A DNA stretch of 62,103 nt from Cellulosimicrobium funkei (GTDB taxonomy: Bacteria > Actinomycetota > Actinomycetes > Actinomycetales > Cellulomonadaceae): assembly GCF_001019615.1 (NCBI RefSeq), contig NZ_JNBQ01000019.1, positions 1 to 62,103 on the forward strand, given 5' to 3'. The notes under the pieces are model-generated. The model was not told where the DNA came from. It was given only the letters and a program-made list of their open reading frames with translations, and searched no databases. Positions 1-7,769 of the stretch are shown here, one piece after another; the first letter of the stretch is position 1; the number at the start of each line of letters is the position of its first letter. A program made the position numbers and the translations under genes.

Positions 1-17
1 AGAGTGTAGACAGGCAT
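1..17 (-). CDS. 5' end of a leftward gene, possibly superoxide dismutase (partial)
   Basis: An ATG on the minus strand at 17-15 opens a frame reading M-P-V-Y-T before the window ends. A purine-rich ribosome binding site (GAGGAA) lies just upstream. Actinobacterial Fe/Mn superoxide dismutases commonly begin M-x-x-Y-T-L-P, so that is a reasonable guess, but five residues cannot prove it. The gene sits 30-40 nt downstream of a MerR-type promoter, which would fit a redox-responsive gene. Confidence 0.35.
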
Positions 18-50
18 GGTTCCTCAGGTTCCTTCCGTCGGTATGCAGCC

Positions 51-81
51 ACGCTAGGACCTCGACCACGGTTGAGGTCAA
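51..81 (-). promoter_or_regulatory. MerR/SoxR-type promoter with operator in a 19-bp spacer
   Basis: Read on the minus strand there is a -35 TTGACC (81-76), a 19-bp spacer and a -10 TAGCGT (56-51). A near-perfect dyad at 58-79, with arms GACCTC and GAGGTC, fills the spacer. A stretched 19-bp spacer holding a dyad is the hallmark of promoters activated by MerR-family proteins through DNA distortion. It drives the leftward gene starting at 17. The MerR gene at 59285 is too far away to be assumed as its regulator. Confidence 0.6.
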
Positions 82-164
82 GGTGGGCGCACTGTGATCT
101 TGCAGGTCGGACGGACCGTCCCGCTCGCCGAGCGGTCCGCCGCAGGCGGCGGGACGATGTCCCG

Positions 165-521
165 ATGGGGACCGTCACGGACTACCTGGCCGGCGTCGAC
201 GAGCCGGACCGCACGACGCTCGCGCGCGTCGTCGGGGTCGCGCGCGACGTCGTGCCCGACGCCACGGAGGGCACGAGCTACGGCATGCCCGCGCTGCTCC
301 ACCGCGGCAAGGCGCTGCTCAGCGCCATGGCGTCGGCGAAGCACCTCGCGGTCTACCCGTTCAGCCCCGCCGCCGTGACCGCCGTCGAGCCGCGGCTCGA
401 CGGCTTCTCGCACGCCAAGGGGACCGTCCGGTTCTCGAGCGACCACCCGCTGCCCGACGACGTCGTCCGCGACCTCGTCGCGGCACGCGTCGCGGAGATC
501 GACGCGCAGCTCGACCGCTGA
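165..521 (+). CDS. DUF1801-like protein
   Basis: A 118-residue cytoplasmic protein. Its sequence (TDYLAGV near the start, G-T-S-Y-G-M-P-A in the middle, then LAVYPFS and FSHAKGTVRF) matches the small YdhG/DUF1801 group, a fold related to iron-sulfur and frataxin-like proteins of unclear function. I chose the ATG at 165 rather than upstream starts because the family homology begins there. No Shine-Dalgarno is visible. A GACGAT six bases before the ATG could serve as a -10 for leaderless transcription. It stands alone, in the same direction as the ArfB-like gene. Confidence 0.75.
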   Translation: MGTVTDYLAGVDEPDRTTLARVVGVARDVVPDATEGTSYGMPALLHRGKALLSAMASAKHLAVYPFSPAAVTAVEPRLDGFSHAKGTVRFSSDHPLPDDVVRDLVAARVAEIDAQLDR

Positions 522-618
522 GGACGCCGTCGGTGGGCGAGCCGCCGGTCGACCGGTGGCACGCGGTGGGGCACGAATCCGCTGGGCCGCGCGGGGCGCC
601 GTCGGGCACGATGGACGG

Positions 619-1056
619 ATGCCCGACGACGCCCGCCCCGGCCTGCGCGTGACGACCACCCTGGTCGTCCCGGAGGCGGAGCTGTCGTGGCGGTTCTCGC
701 GCTCGTCCGGGCCCGGCGGGCAGGGCGTCAACACGACGGACTCGCGCGTCGAGCTGTCGTGGGACGTCGCGCGGTCGGCGGTGCTCACGGAGTCCCAGCG
801 CGCACGGGTGCTGGACCGTCTGGGCCGGCGGGTCGTGGACGGCGTCGTCACGGTCACGGCGTCCGAGCACCGGGAGCAGCGGCGCAACCGGGACGCCGCA
901 CGGACGCGGCTCGCCGCCCTGCTGGCCGACGCCGTCGCCCCGCCCGGGCCGCCGCGCCGCGCGACCCGGCCCACCCGCGGGTCGGTCGAGCGCCGGATCG
1001 GCGCCAAGAAGCGGCGCACCGAGGTCAAGCGCCTGCGCCGCCCGCCGCAGGACTGA
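619..1056 (+). CDS. arfB: ArfB-like peptidyl-tRNA hydrolase (ribosome rescue)
   Basis: A 145-aa member of the class I release-factor domain family. The catalytic GGQ lies in the stretch S-S-G-P-G-G-Q-G-V-N (about residues 30-40), followed by S-R-V-E. The C-terminus is rich in lysine and arginine (GAKKRRTEVK), as in ArfB/YaeJ, where the basic tail enters the mRNA channel of stalled ribosomes. There is no stop-codon-recognition domain, so it is a rescue hydrolase rather than RF1/RF2. The ATG at 619 places the GGQ at the usual distance from the N-terminus. It converges on the gene at 1172-1801. Confidence 0.88.
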   Translation: MPDDARPGLRVTTTLVVPEAELSWRFSRSSGPGGQGVNTTDSRVELSWDVARSAVLTESQRARVLDRLGRRVVDGVVTVTASEHREQRRNRDAARTRLAALLADAVAPPGPPRRATRPTRGSVERRIGAKKRRTEVKRLRRPPQD

Positions 1057-1059
1057 CCC

Positions 1060-1137
1060 GAGCACGACGTCACCCGCCGTCGAGCACGACCTGACGGACG
1101 GAAAGGGCCGGAGAACGACCTCCATGTCGTGCTCGGC
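1060..1137 (-). repeat. Dispersed repeat family 2, copy R1 (intergenic)
   Basis: This 78-bp segment between two convergent genes is, on the minus strand, 62/78 identical without gaps (hand count) to 16989-17066 inside the phosphopantetheinyl transferase gene. About 60 bp of it also match 52455-52514 at roughly 70%. CGAGCACGAC occurs at 1059-1068 and 1081-1090, and its complement GTCGTGCTCG at 1126-1135. The last two can pair into a long-loop hairpin. As the only sequence between two gene ends it may also act as a bidirectional terminator. Confidence 0.6.
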
Positions 1138-1171
1138 GGGAGGCCGGGGGAGGGCCGGGGGAGGCCGGGGG

Positions 1172-1801
1172 CTAGAGGCGGCGGGCCAGGTGCGGGTAGT
1201 CCACCACCAGGCCGTCGGCGTCGACGGCGAGGTCTGCCGTGAAGTCGCGCGTGGCGCTCGTGTACGTGACGACGCCCTGACCGGTCGTGGGGTCGAGCGG
1301 CTCGCGCGCGGCGTAGACCTGGTCGCTGCGCAGGACCGCCAGGGACGGCAGGTCGACCCACGCCATGACCAGGCGCGTCTCGCCCGCCGGCGGGCGGTCG
1401 CCGAGCAGCCCGAGGCGCAGGATCGGCATCGTGTTGGTGACGGGGCACAGCGCGATGTCGCAGTCGAGCGCGCCGTCGAGCGAGGCCGGGTCGGCGATCC
1501 CGGGCGCGGCGAGGCCCGACGGCGGCGTCCCCGACTCGCGCACGTCGGCGCGCCACGCGCCGTCGGGCGTCCGGACGAGGTCGAGGTGGCGAGACCACCC
1601 GAGCCCGCGCACGGAGACGTCGAGGTGCTCGGTCACCCAGCCGGGGCCGGTGCGCAGCGCCCACGCGGTCGCGTACGCCGCCGCGCGCGACGTGCCGAGC
1701 GCCGCCAGCCGGTCGTCGCGCACGGTGACGGTCGCGGCCTCCAGGCGGTCCGGGTCGTCGTCCCAGCCGGTCCACGCGACGTGCCTCGTCGATGCGCTCA
1801 C
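1172..1801 (-). CDS. Putative glycolipid-binding family protein (PF06475-like)
   Basis: A 209-aa protein with the family's signature pattern: an N-terminal beta-rich half, a C-D-I-A-L-C-P-V-T-N-T-M-P-I-L-R-L core (family: D-x-x-F-T-P-x-T-N-x-L-P-I-R-R-L), then a Q-V-Y-x-x-R-E segment and a closing V-D-Y-P-x-L. The family was named from a crystal structure whose cavity suggested glycolipid binding; no function is proven. No signal peptide is visible. It starts with GTG at 1801. A GAGACT eight bases upstream could be a -10 for a leaderless transcript. It is divergent from the VOC gene at 1864. Confidence 0.7.
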   Translation of the reverse strand: MSASTRHVAWTGWDDDPDRLEAATVTVRDDRLAALGTSRAAAYATAWALRTGPGWVTEHLDVSVRGLGWSRHLDLVRTPDGAWRADVRESGTPPSGLAAPGIADPASLDGALDCDIALCPVTNTMPILRLGLLGDRPPAGETRLVMAWVDLPSLAVLRSDQVYAAREPLDPTTGQGVVTYTSATRDFTADLAVDADGLVVDYPHLARRL

Positions 1802-1863
1802 GCGCGCCAGTCTCGGGCGAAAAGGCGGTGCCCGCGCGGCGAGGGCGTGGCAGGGTCGCGCCC

Positions 1864-2283
1864 ATGACCTCTCGCATCTCCCACACCACGTTCGACGCGC
1901 GCGACTCCTACGCGCAGTCCGTCTTCTGGGCCCAGGTCCTCGGGTACACCGACGTGCCCGGCGACCCCAACCTCCCCGGCCACGAGGAGTGCATGATCAT
2001 CCCGCCGGCCGACGCCGCGACCCCCGTCGAGAGCCGCGGGCACGTCCTGTTCGTCGAGGTGCCCGACGACAAGGAGCTGAAGAACCGCGTCCACCTCGAC
2101 CTGCGGCCCACCGACCGCACGCGCGAGGAGGAGGTCGAGCGCGTGCTCGCGCTCGGGGCGACGCAGGTCGCGGACCGGCGCACGCCCGACGGCGGGGGCT
2201 GGGTGGTGCTCGCCGACCCGGAGGGCAACGAGTTCTGCATCCTGCGCAGCGACGCCGAGCTCGCGGCGGCCGCCGCCCGTTAG
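1864..2283 (+). CDS. VOC-fold (glyoxalase-like) protein
   Basis: A 139-residue vicinal-oxygen-chelate protein of the type often annotated as glyoxalase or VOC. Visible features are S-x-x-F-W-A-Q-V-L-G-Y near the N-terminus, V-H-L-D-L in the middle and D-P-E-G-N-E-F-C-I at the C-terminus, the usual paired beta-alpha-beta-beta-beta modules. The substrate is unknown. The ATG at 1864 is the family start; upstream codons are not conserved in character. Its stop overlaps the 3' end of the convergent LuxR gene by four bases. Confidence 0.82.
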   Translation: MTSRISHTTFDARDSYAQSVFWAQVLGYTDVPGDPNLPGHEECMIIPPADAATPVESRGHVLFVEVPDDKELKNRVHLDLRPTDRTREEEVERVLALGATQVADRRTPDGGGWVVLADPEGNEFCILRSDAELAAAAAR

Positions 2284-3002
2284 CGGTCGGTGATCCGGAT
2301 CCAGCCGCGCTGGGCCGCCCGCGCCCCGGCCTCGAACCGGCTCGTCGCGCCCAGGCGTCCCATGAGCCCGGCCGCGTGACGTCGGACCGTCCGCGGCGAC
2401 ACCCCGAGCCGCGCGGCGACGGCGGTGTCGGTCTTGCCCTCGGCGAGGAGCCGCAGCAGCGTGTCCTCGCTCGGGGCGAGCGCGTCGTCGGCCGCCCGCG
2501 CCCGGTCCCACTCGGACTCGGCGAGGGCCCGCAGCGCGAGGACGGCGTCGCGGTCGGTCACGGCGCGCGTGCGGTCCGGCCGGGCGACGAGGACGACCGT
2601 GTCGTCGACGGCGACGAGCGACAGGGGCAGCGCCGGGGCCACGCGGTGCTCGACAACGGGTCCGCCGTCGGGCGCGTCGTCCGGGGCGGCGGGTCCCGGG
2701 CGGTGGTCGGCGACCGGAGGTGCACCCGCGAGCGGTCCGTCGCCGGCGGGCCCGCCGGCGGGTGGTGCGTCGGCGGGTGGGGTGTCGTCCGACGGCCCGA
2801 CGCGGGGCGGCGCTGCCGGCTCCACCGTCACGACCCGCACGTGCGCCCCCCGGCGAGCTCGGTCGCGCACGCGTTCCCACAGCGGGTCCGGGTCGTCACC
2901 GCTGCCGTCGTCGAGGACGAGGACGGCACGAGCGCGGCGGAGCGCGACGGCCCTCGCGGAGCGCCTGGCGCCGAGCACCGGGTCCCGCTCCGACGACGTC
3001 AC
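2280..3002 (-). CDS. LuxR-type transcriptional regulator
   Basis: A 240-aa protein ending in a LuxR/GerE helix-turn-helix (about residues 175-235, containing L-A-E-G-K-T-D-T-A-V-A-A-R-L-G-V-S-P-R-T-V-R-R-H). The N-terminal half resembles no receiver domain. It is phospholipase-D/TrmB-like at best, and carries a proline/alanine-rich low-complexity stretch (about 65-110). The GTG start at 3002 lies inside a perfect palindrome, and a TACAGT (minus strand, 3016-3011) sits eight bases before it, suggesting a leaderless, autoregulated transcript. It is divergent from the biosynthetic cluster starting at 3234, so it is the obvious candidate pathway regulator, though this is only positional inference. 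Confidence 0.8.
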   Translation of the reverse strand: MTSSERDPVLGARRSARAVALRRARAVLVLDDGSGDDPDPLWERVRDRARRGAHVRVVTVEPAAPPRVGPSDDTPPADAPPAGGPAGDGPLAGAPPVADHRPGPAAPDDAPDGGPVVEHRVAPALPLSLVAVDDTVVLVARPDRTRAVTDRDAVLALRALAESEWDRARAADDALAPSEDTLLRLLAEGKTDTAVAARLGVSPRTVRRHAAGLMGRLGATSRFEAGARAAQRGWIRITDR

Positions 3003-3012
3003 ACGGTGTGAC
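2998..3012. promoter_or_regulatory. Palindromic operator over the LuxR start codon
   Basis: GTCACACGGTGTGAC is a perfect 7+1+7 palindrome. It covers the GTG start of the LuxR gene and touches its presumed -10. A protein bound here would block that gene and could affect the divergent cluster promoter about 80 bp away. Confidence 0.45.
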
Positions 3013-3091
3013 TGTAGTCGACCTCCTCGAGGGCGCCGAGAGCCGTCCCGGCGGTCGGACCCTTGTGACGAACTGGGAGGTCAACGGGTAT

Positions 3092-3121
3092 TTGTCCTCT
3101 TCCGGACACGTCGGATTTGTT
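3092..3121 (+). promoter_or_regulatory. Candidate promoter of the biosynthetic cluster
   Basis: The 230-bp gap between the LuxR gene and the cluster contains the only AT-rich patch in the area. TTGTCC (3092-3097) and TTTGTT (3116-3121) are 18 bp apart and could be -35 and -10 elements. The leader to the ATG at 3234 would be about 105 nt. The -10 match is poor, so the exact position is uncertain. Confidence 0.3.
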
Positions 3122-3233
3122 TACACCGCGTCCGTCCGCTGCGAGGCTTCCCCCGGACCGCCGGGTCGGGCTTCGTGCTGCCCGGCGTCCAACGTGCCGG
3201 GACGGACCCGGCGCGGGTGACGGAGGGGGCCAC

Positions 3234-5060
3234 ATGGGCGCGCAGCCCGACGACCTGACCCTCGTGGACCTCGTCCACGAGCACGCACGCGAGCGGCCGG
3301 ACCACGCGGCCGTCGTCGTCGTGCCGGAGGTGGGCGAGCGGCGCACGCTGACCTACGCCGAGCTCGACGCGCAGGCGGCGGCGCTCGCGGCCGGCCTCGC
3401 CGCGCGGCACGAGCCGGGCGACCGGGCCCTGGTCCTCTACTCGGCGACCGCGTCGTTCGTCGTCGGGATCGTGGCCTGCTTCTACGCGGGACTGATCCCC
3501 GTCCCGTCCCCGCTCCCGGGCGGGCAGGCGTACCAGCGCGAGCGCGTGCGCGGCATGCTCGTCGACTGCGACGCGGCCGTCGTGCTCGTCGACCCGACGG
3601 CCGCGACCGAGACGACGGAGTGGGCGGAGCCGTTGCGGCGCGCCGACGGCGGCCCCGTCGTCGTGACCGTGGTCGACGGCGCCACGGAGGGCCCGGCCCG
3701 GCGCGGCCGCCCGGGCCCGCAGGACGTCGCGTTCCTCCAGTACACCTCCGGGTCCACGAGCAGCCCCAAGGGCGTCGTCGTCACGCACGCGAACGTCCTG
3801 CACCACCACGACGCCTTCTCGACGACCCTCGGCCTCGTCCCGGAGGACGTCTTCTGCAGCTGGCTGCCGGGATACCACGACTTCGGCCTCGTCGGGATGC
3901 TGCTCGTCCCCCTGGGTCTCGGCGCGACGGCCGTCATCGTCCCCTCGACGGCGTTCCTCAAGCGCCCCGTCCGCTGGCTCTCCGCGATCACGGAGACCGG
4001 GGCGACCGTCACGGCGTCGCCGAACTTCGGCTACGACCAGTGCGCGCGGCGCGTGCGCGACGACCAGCTCGCCGAGCTCGACCTGACCCGCCTGCGCTGG
4101 GCGCTGGGCGGTGCCGAGCCGGTGGACCCTGCCGTCCTGGACGCCTTCACGCGCCGGTTCGAGCCCGTCGGGTTCCGCGGGTCGGCCCACGGCCCGGGGT
4201 ACGGCCTCGCGGAGGCGACGCTGACGGCGACGTACCCGGACCGCCGGCTCCCGCTCGTCATCACCGCGGACGAGGCGGCGCTCGCCGACGGCCGCCTGGT
4301 CGTGCTCGAGGAGGCGTCGTTCCTGTCCGCCCTCCCGGACGCCGCGGCGCAGGGCCGGGGCAGCGTCCCGGGCGCGCGGCTCGTGTGCTGCGGCCTGCCG
4401 AGCGGCGTGGAGCTGCGCCTCGTGGACGACCGGGGCGTCGAGGTGCCGGACGGCGCGGTCGGGGAGGTCTGGCTGCGCGGCGGCACCGTCGCGGCCGGGT
4501 ACTGGGGCGACGCGGCGGCGGGCGCGACGGCCGAGACGTTCGGCGCCGTCGCCGCCGACGGCACCGGCCCGTGGCTGCGCACCGGGGACCTCGGGGCGCT
4601 GCACGGCGGCCAGCTGGTCGTCACGGGCCGGATCAAGGAGCTGCTCATCGTCGCGGGGCGCAACCTGTACCCCTACGACCTCGAGCGCGAGCTGCGGCGG
4701 CTGCACCCCGGCGCCGAGGGCCGTCCGGGTGCCGTCTTCGAGGCGGAGGGGCTGCCAGGCACGCTGTGCGCGGTCCAGGAGTTCCGGCCCACGCCGGGCG
4801 CGCGGCTCGACGGCGCGAGCGCCGAGGACGAGCTTGACGCCGTCGTGCGCCAGATGGCCTCCCACCTGGCCTCCGTCTCGGGCGCCGCGGTGCACGACGT
4901 CGTCCTCGTGCGCCCCGGCCAGGTGCCGCGGACCACGAGCGGCAAGATCCAGCGCGGTCGGGCGCGCGACCTGCACGGCGGGGGCGACCTCGCCGAGCTC
5001 CACTCCCTGCGCGCGTCCCGGGACCGCGCGCGCACCGAGCTCGCAGGGACCCGCTCATGA
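3234..5060 (+). CDS. Fatty acyl-AMP ligase (FAAL)
   Basis: A 608-aa adenylate-forming enzyme. The P-loop-like motif F-L-Q-Y-T-S-G-S-T-S-S-P-K-G-V (about 167-181) with Leu-Gln before Tyr-Thr-Ser-Gly-Ser is typical of FAALs rather than acyl-CoA ligases. Further motifs are P-G-Y-H-D-F-G-L, G-Y-G-L-A-E and, near the C-terminus, P-R-T-T-S-G-K-I-Q-R. It should activate a fatty acid with ATP and pass it to the phosphopantetheine arm of an ACP, most likely that of the next gene, whose start overlaps its stop (ATGA). A strong GGAGGGGG ribosome site precedes the ATG at 3234. It is the first gene of the cluster. Chain length cannot be read from the sequence. Confidence 0.9.
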   Translation: MGAQPDDLTLVDLVHEHARERPDHAAVVVVPEVGERRTLTYAELDAQAAALAAGLAARHEPGDRALVLYSATASFVVGIVACFYAGLIPVPSPLPGGQAYQRERVRGMLVDCDAAVVLVDPTAATETTEWAEPLRRADGGPVVVTVVDGATEGPARRGRPGPQDVAFLQYTSGSTSSPKGVVVTHANVLHHHDAFSTTLGLVPEDVFCSWLPGYHDFGLVGMLLVPLGLGATAVIVPSTAFLKRPVRWLSAITETGATVTASPNFGYDQCARRVRDDQLAELDLTRLRWALGGAEPVDPAVLDAFTRRFEPVGFRGSAHGPGYGLAEATLTATYPDRRLPLVITADEAALADGRLVVLEEASFLSALPDAAAQGRGSVPGARLVCCGLPSGVELRLVDDRGVEVPDGAVGEVWLRGGTVAAGYWGDAAAGATAETFGAVAADGTGPWLRTGDLGALHGGQLVVTGRIKELLIVAGRNLYPYDLERELRRLHPGAEGRPGAVFEAEGLPGTLCAVQEFRPTPGARLDGASAEDELDAVVRQMASHLASVSGAAVHDVVLVRPGQVPRTTSGKIQRGRARDLHGGGDLAELHSLRASRDRARTELAGTRS

Positions 5061-5323
5061 CCGCGCCGCTGCCCGACGCCCTCGACGACCTCGTGCTGCG
5101 CCACGTCGCCGCCGCCCTGGGGATCGCCCCGGCCGACGTCGACCCGACGGGCGACCTCGCCGGGCTCGGCCTCGGCTCGGTCCAGGTGCTGGCCCTGCTG
5201 GGCGACCTGGAGGACGCGCTGGGCGTCGACCTGGACCCGGAGGCCGTCGTCGACAACCCGACGCCCCGCGCGCTCGCCGAGCACCTGCGCAGCGTCGTGG
5301 ACGTCCCCGGGACCGCGGCATGA
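5057..5323 (+). CDS. Acyl carrier protein (first)
   Basis: An 88-aa carrier protein with the four-helix ACP pattern and the phosphopantetheine site in L-G-L-G-S-V-Q-V-L (the Ser at about residue 41). The usual Asp before Ser is replaced by Gly, giving G-S. This still occurs in stand-alone carriers, but modification of this Ser is inferred. Start and stop overlap the FAAL and KAS genes by four bases each, implying translational coupling and matched amounts. The likely role is to hold the fatty acyl chain loaded by the FAAL. Confidence 0.88.
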   Translation: MTAPLPDALDDLVLRHVAAALGIAPADVDPTGDLAGLGLGSVQVLALLGDLEDALGVDLDPEAVVDNPTPRALAEHLRSVVDVPGTAA

Positions 5324-6297
5324 CGACCCTCGTCGACGTCGGCGCGCACGTCCCCGCGACGCGCGTGCCCATCCGCGACCTCGCGGACGAGCTGGGCCTC
5401 GACCACCTCGAGCTCGGCGTGTTCGAGCGCTTCTTCGGGCTCCGTGAGGTGTGCACGGCGCCGGACGAGAGCCTCACCGACCTGCTCGTCGCCGCGGCGC
5501 GCGCCGTGCCCGGCCTCGCCGGCAACGAGCACCGCGTCCGGTACGTGCTCGGCGCACGGACCATCGCGACCGTCGCCCCGGTCGGGGTCAACCCCTTGCA
5601 CGACGCCGCCGACCGCCTCGGGCTGGACCACGCGGTCGTGTGGACCCTCACCCAGCACGCGTGCGCGTCGGCGCTGCTCGCCGTGGACGTCGCGGGCCGC
5701 CTGCTGGCCGCCGACGGCGACCCCGACGCGCTCGCGCTCGTCCTCACCGGCGAGAAGGCCTTCAGCCCCGGGTCCCGCCTCATCGAGGGCACGACGATCA
5801 TGGGCGAGGGCACGGCGGCCGTCCTCGTGGCGGCGGACGCCACCGGTGGGGTCGCGGCGCGGGCGGGCAGCCCCGTGCTGTCCTACGCGACGCGCACCCT
5901 GGGCGAGTACCACCAGGTCCCGCTCCCGGAGGACCTCGCCGGCCCGTTCGGCGTCGCGTACACCGAGGTGCTCGCGGAGGTCGTGGTCGAGGCCGTCGAG
6001 CGCGCGGGCCTGACGCTGGACGACCTCGCGCTCGTCCTGCCGCACAACGTGAACCGCGTGTCCTGGCGGCGCCTGTGCTCGCGCCTCGGGCTGCCGATCG
6101 CGCGCGTCCGGCTCGACGACGTGCCCGTGACGGGCCACTGCTTCGGCGCCGACTCGTTCATCGGCTACGCCGCCGCGCGCGCCGAGGGCCGGCTGCGCCC
6201 CGGCGACCCGTTCCTCATGGTGGCGGTCGGGCTGGGTGCCACGTTCTCCGCCATGGTCCTGCGCTACGCGCCCCACGAGACGGAGGAGCCCGCATGA
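5320..6297 (+). CDS. KAS III-like condensing enzyme
   Basis: A 325-aa thiolase-fold protein. The nucleophile is Cys115 in T-Q-H-A-C-A-S-A-L-L and the first His is His242 in L-P-H-N-V-N-R. The third catalytic position, normally Asn in G-N-x-x-x-A-S, reads G-H-C-F-G-A-D, so Asn is replaced by His (about residue 273). In KAS III proper, Cys-His-Asn perform decarboxylative condensation. A His in place of Asn, as in some Cys-His-His condensing enzymes or acyl-transferring relatives, could mean a different donor or a C-O/C-N bond-forming or hydrolytic role. It is coupled by ATGA overlaps on both sides. Confidence 0.82.
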   Translation: MTTLVDVGAHVPATRVPIRDLADELGLDHLELGVFERFFGLREVCTAPDESLTDLLVAAARAVPGLAGNEHRVRYVLGARTIATVAPVGVNPLHDAADRLGLDHAVVWTLTQHACASALLAVDVAGRLLAADGDPDALALVLTGEKAFSPGSRLIEGTTIMGEGTAAVLVAADATGGVAARAGSPVLSYATRTLGEYHQVPLPEDLAGPFGVAYTEVLAEVVVEAVERAGLTLDDLALVLPHNVNRVSWRRLCSRLGLPIARVRLDDVPVTGHCFGADSFIGYAAARAEGRLRPGDPFLMVAVGLGATFSAMVLRYAPHETEEPA

Positions 6298-7769
6298 CGG
6301 TCGAGCAGGTGGCGGAGGCCGCCGACACGGACGCTGCCCCGGATGCCCTGAAGGCGGACGGCACCGAGCCGTTCCTCGCGCGGACCAAGCGCGCGCTCGC
6401 GGGCGCGCCCGACGCCCCGCTGGTGCTGCTCGGGAACTTCGAGGTCGAGGACGCGTGGGCGGTCGGCGAGGTCGGCCTGCCCTCGGTCGGGGGCGCGTCG
6501 GCGACGGCCGCGCTCGTCAACCGCATGGACGAGCTCGCGCTGCTCCTCGCCGGCCCGGGCGACCACGTCGTGCTCAAGGCCGAGCCCGACCCGGACCACC
6601 TCGCCCACCTGGACGCGCTCGGCGTCGGGCTCCCGACCGTGCACGTCGCCGAGTCGAGCGACCCGCTGCGCACCGTCACCCTCGACGCGCTCGACTCGCC
6701 CGTGCTGCTCGCGCGCCTGCGCGACCTCGCGGCAGACGGCGTGCGCCTCCTCGCGCACGGGACGTCGTCGGCGGAGGAGGACCTCGCTGTCGCGACCGGG
6801 CTGCGCTCGGTGCTCGCCGACGCCGCGACGACCAAGGCCGTCAACAGCAAGGTCTACAGCCGAGGGCTGTGCGACGAGCTCGGGATCGAGCAGGCCCGCG
6901 GCTGGGCGTGCCGCACCGTCGAGGACTTCGAGCGTGCGTGCGCCGAGGCGGCCCGGCTCGTCGCGGACGGCGCGACCGTGGGCGTCAAGGACGCGTACGG
7001 GGTCTCCGGCAAGGGGATCCTCGTCGTGGACGACCCGCGCCGCCTCGACCAGCTCGTGCGCATGGTCACGCGCCGGGCCGCCCGCTCGGGCGACGACCGC
7101 CTCGCCGTCGTGGTGGAGGTCTGGGCGGACAAGGCCACCGACCTCAACTACCACTTCACCGTCGCGCAGGACGGCTCGGTCGCGTTCGACTTCGTCAAGG
7201 AGGCGATCACCGAGGGCGGCGTCCACAAGGGCCACCGCATCCCGTCGCGCCTGCCCGCCGAGCAGGTCGACGCGCTGGCCGCGCTGTCGGGCCGGCTCGG
7301 CGCGCGCCTCGCCGCCGACGGCTTCCACGGGCTCGTCGGCGTCGACGCGCTCGTGCGGACGGACGGCTCGCTGCTGCCGGTCCTGGAGATCAACGCGCGC
7401 AGCAACATGTCCACGTACACCGTCCCTCTCCAGGAGCGGTTCCAGCCGCAGGGGTGGGTCGCGCTCGCGCGGCAGTACCCGCTCGTGCTCGACGCCCCGC
7501 TGTCGTTCGCGGCGCTCCACGACGTCCTCGGCGACCTGCTCCCCGGCGCGGCCGGGCAGGCGGGCCTCGTCGTCCAGGGGACGGGCACGGTCAACGCGGG
7601 CGCGTCGTCCCCGACCCCGGGCGGCACGTTCGCCGGCCGGCTCCACGGCCTGCTCGTCGCGCCCGACGAGCAGGCGCTGACCCGCCTCGACCGCGCCGTG
7701 ACGGAGCGGCTGGCCGGGCGCACCACCGCAGGACCGACCGCGGACCCGACCGAAGGAGACCCCCGATGA
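6294..7769 (+). CDS. ATP-grasp ligase (amino acid loading, BtrJ/PGM1-like)
   Basis: A 491-aa enzyme with an N-terminal pre-ATP-grasp domain (about 40-180), a flexible glycine loop in V-K-D-A-Y-G-V-S-G-K-G (231-241), an E-V-W-A-D-K adenine-contact strand (275-280) and the metal site L-E-I-N-A-R-S-N (364-371). ATP-grasp ligases make an acyl phosphate and join it to an amine or thiol. Because it is followed, four bases overlapping, by a PLP decarboxylase and then an ACP, the best model is BtrJ of butirosin biosynthesis, which loads glutamate onto an ACP. A peptide ligase of the pheganomycin PGM1 type is the alternative. Confidence 0.8.
   Translation: MTVEQVAEAADTDAAPDALKADGTEPFLARTKRALAGAPDAPLVLLGNFEVEDAWAVGEVGLPSVGGASATAALVNRMDELALLLAGPGDHVVLKAEPDPDHLAHLDALGVGLPTVHVAESSDPLRTVTLDALDSPVLLARLRDLAADGVRLLAHGTSSAEEDLAVATGLRSVLADAATTKAVNSKVYSRGLCDELGIEQARGWACRTVEDFERACAEAARLVADGATVGVKDAYGVSGKGILVVDDPRRLDQLVRMVTRRAARSGDDRLAVVVEVWADKATDLNYHFTVAQDGSVAFDFVKEAITEGGVHKGHRIPSRLPAEQVDALAALSGRLGARLAADGFHGLVGVDALVRTDGSLLPVLEINARSNMSTYTVPLQERFQPQGWVALARQYPLVLDAPLSFAALHDVLGDLLPGAAGQAGLVVQGTGTVNAGASSPTPGGTFAGRLHGLLVAPDEQALTRLDRAVTERLAGRTTAGPTADPTEGDPR

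Noticed and set aside
78-1889. A 603-codon minus-strand frame at the left end.
   Set aside because: It runs across four genes on both strands and has no domain or ribosome site. The real minus-strand gene in the area is 1172-1801, in another frame.
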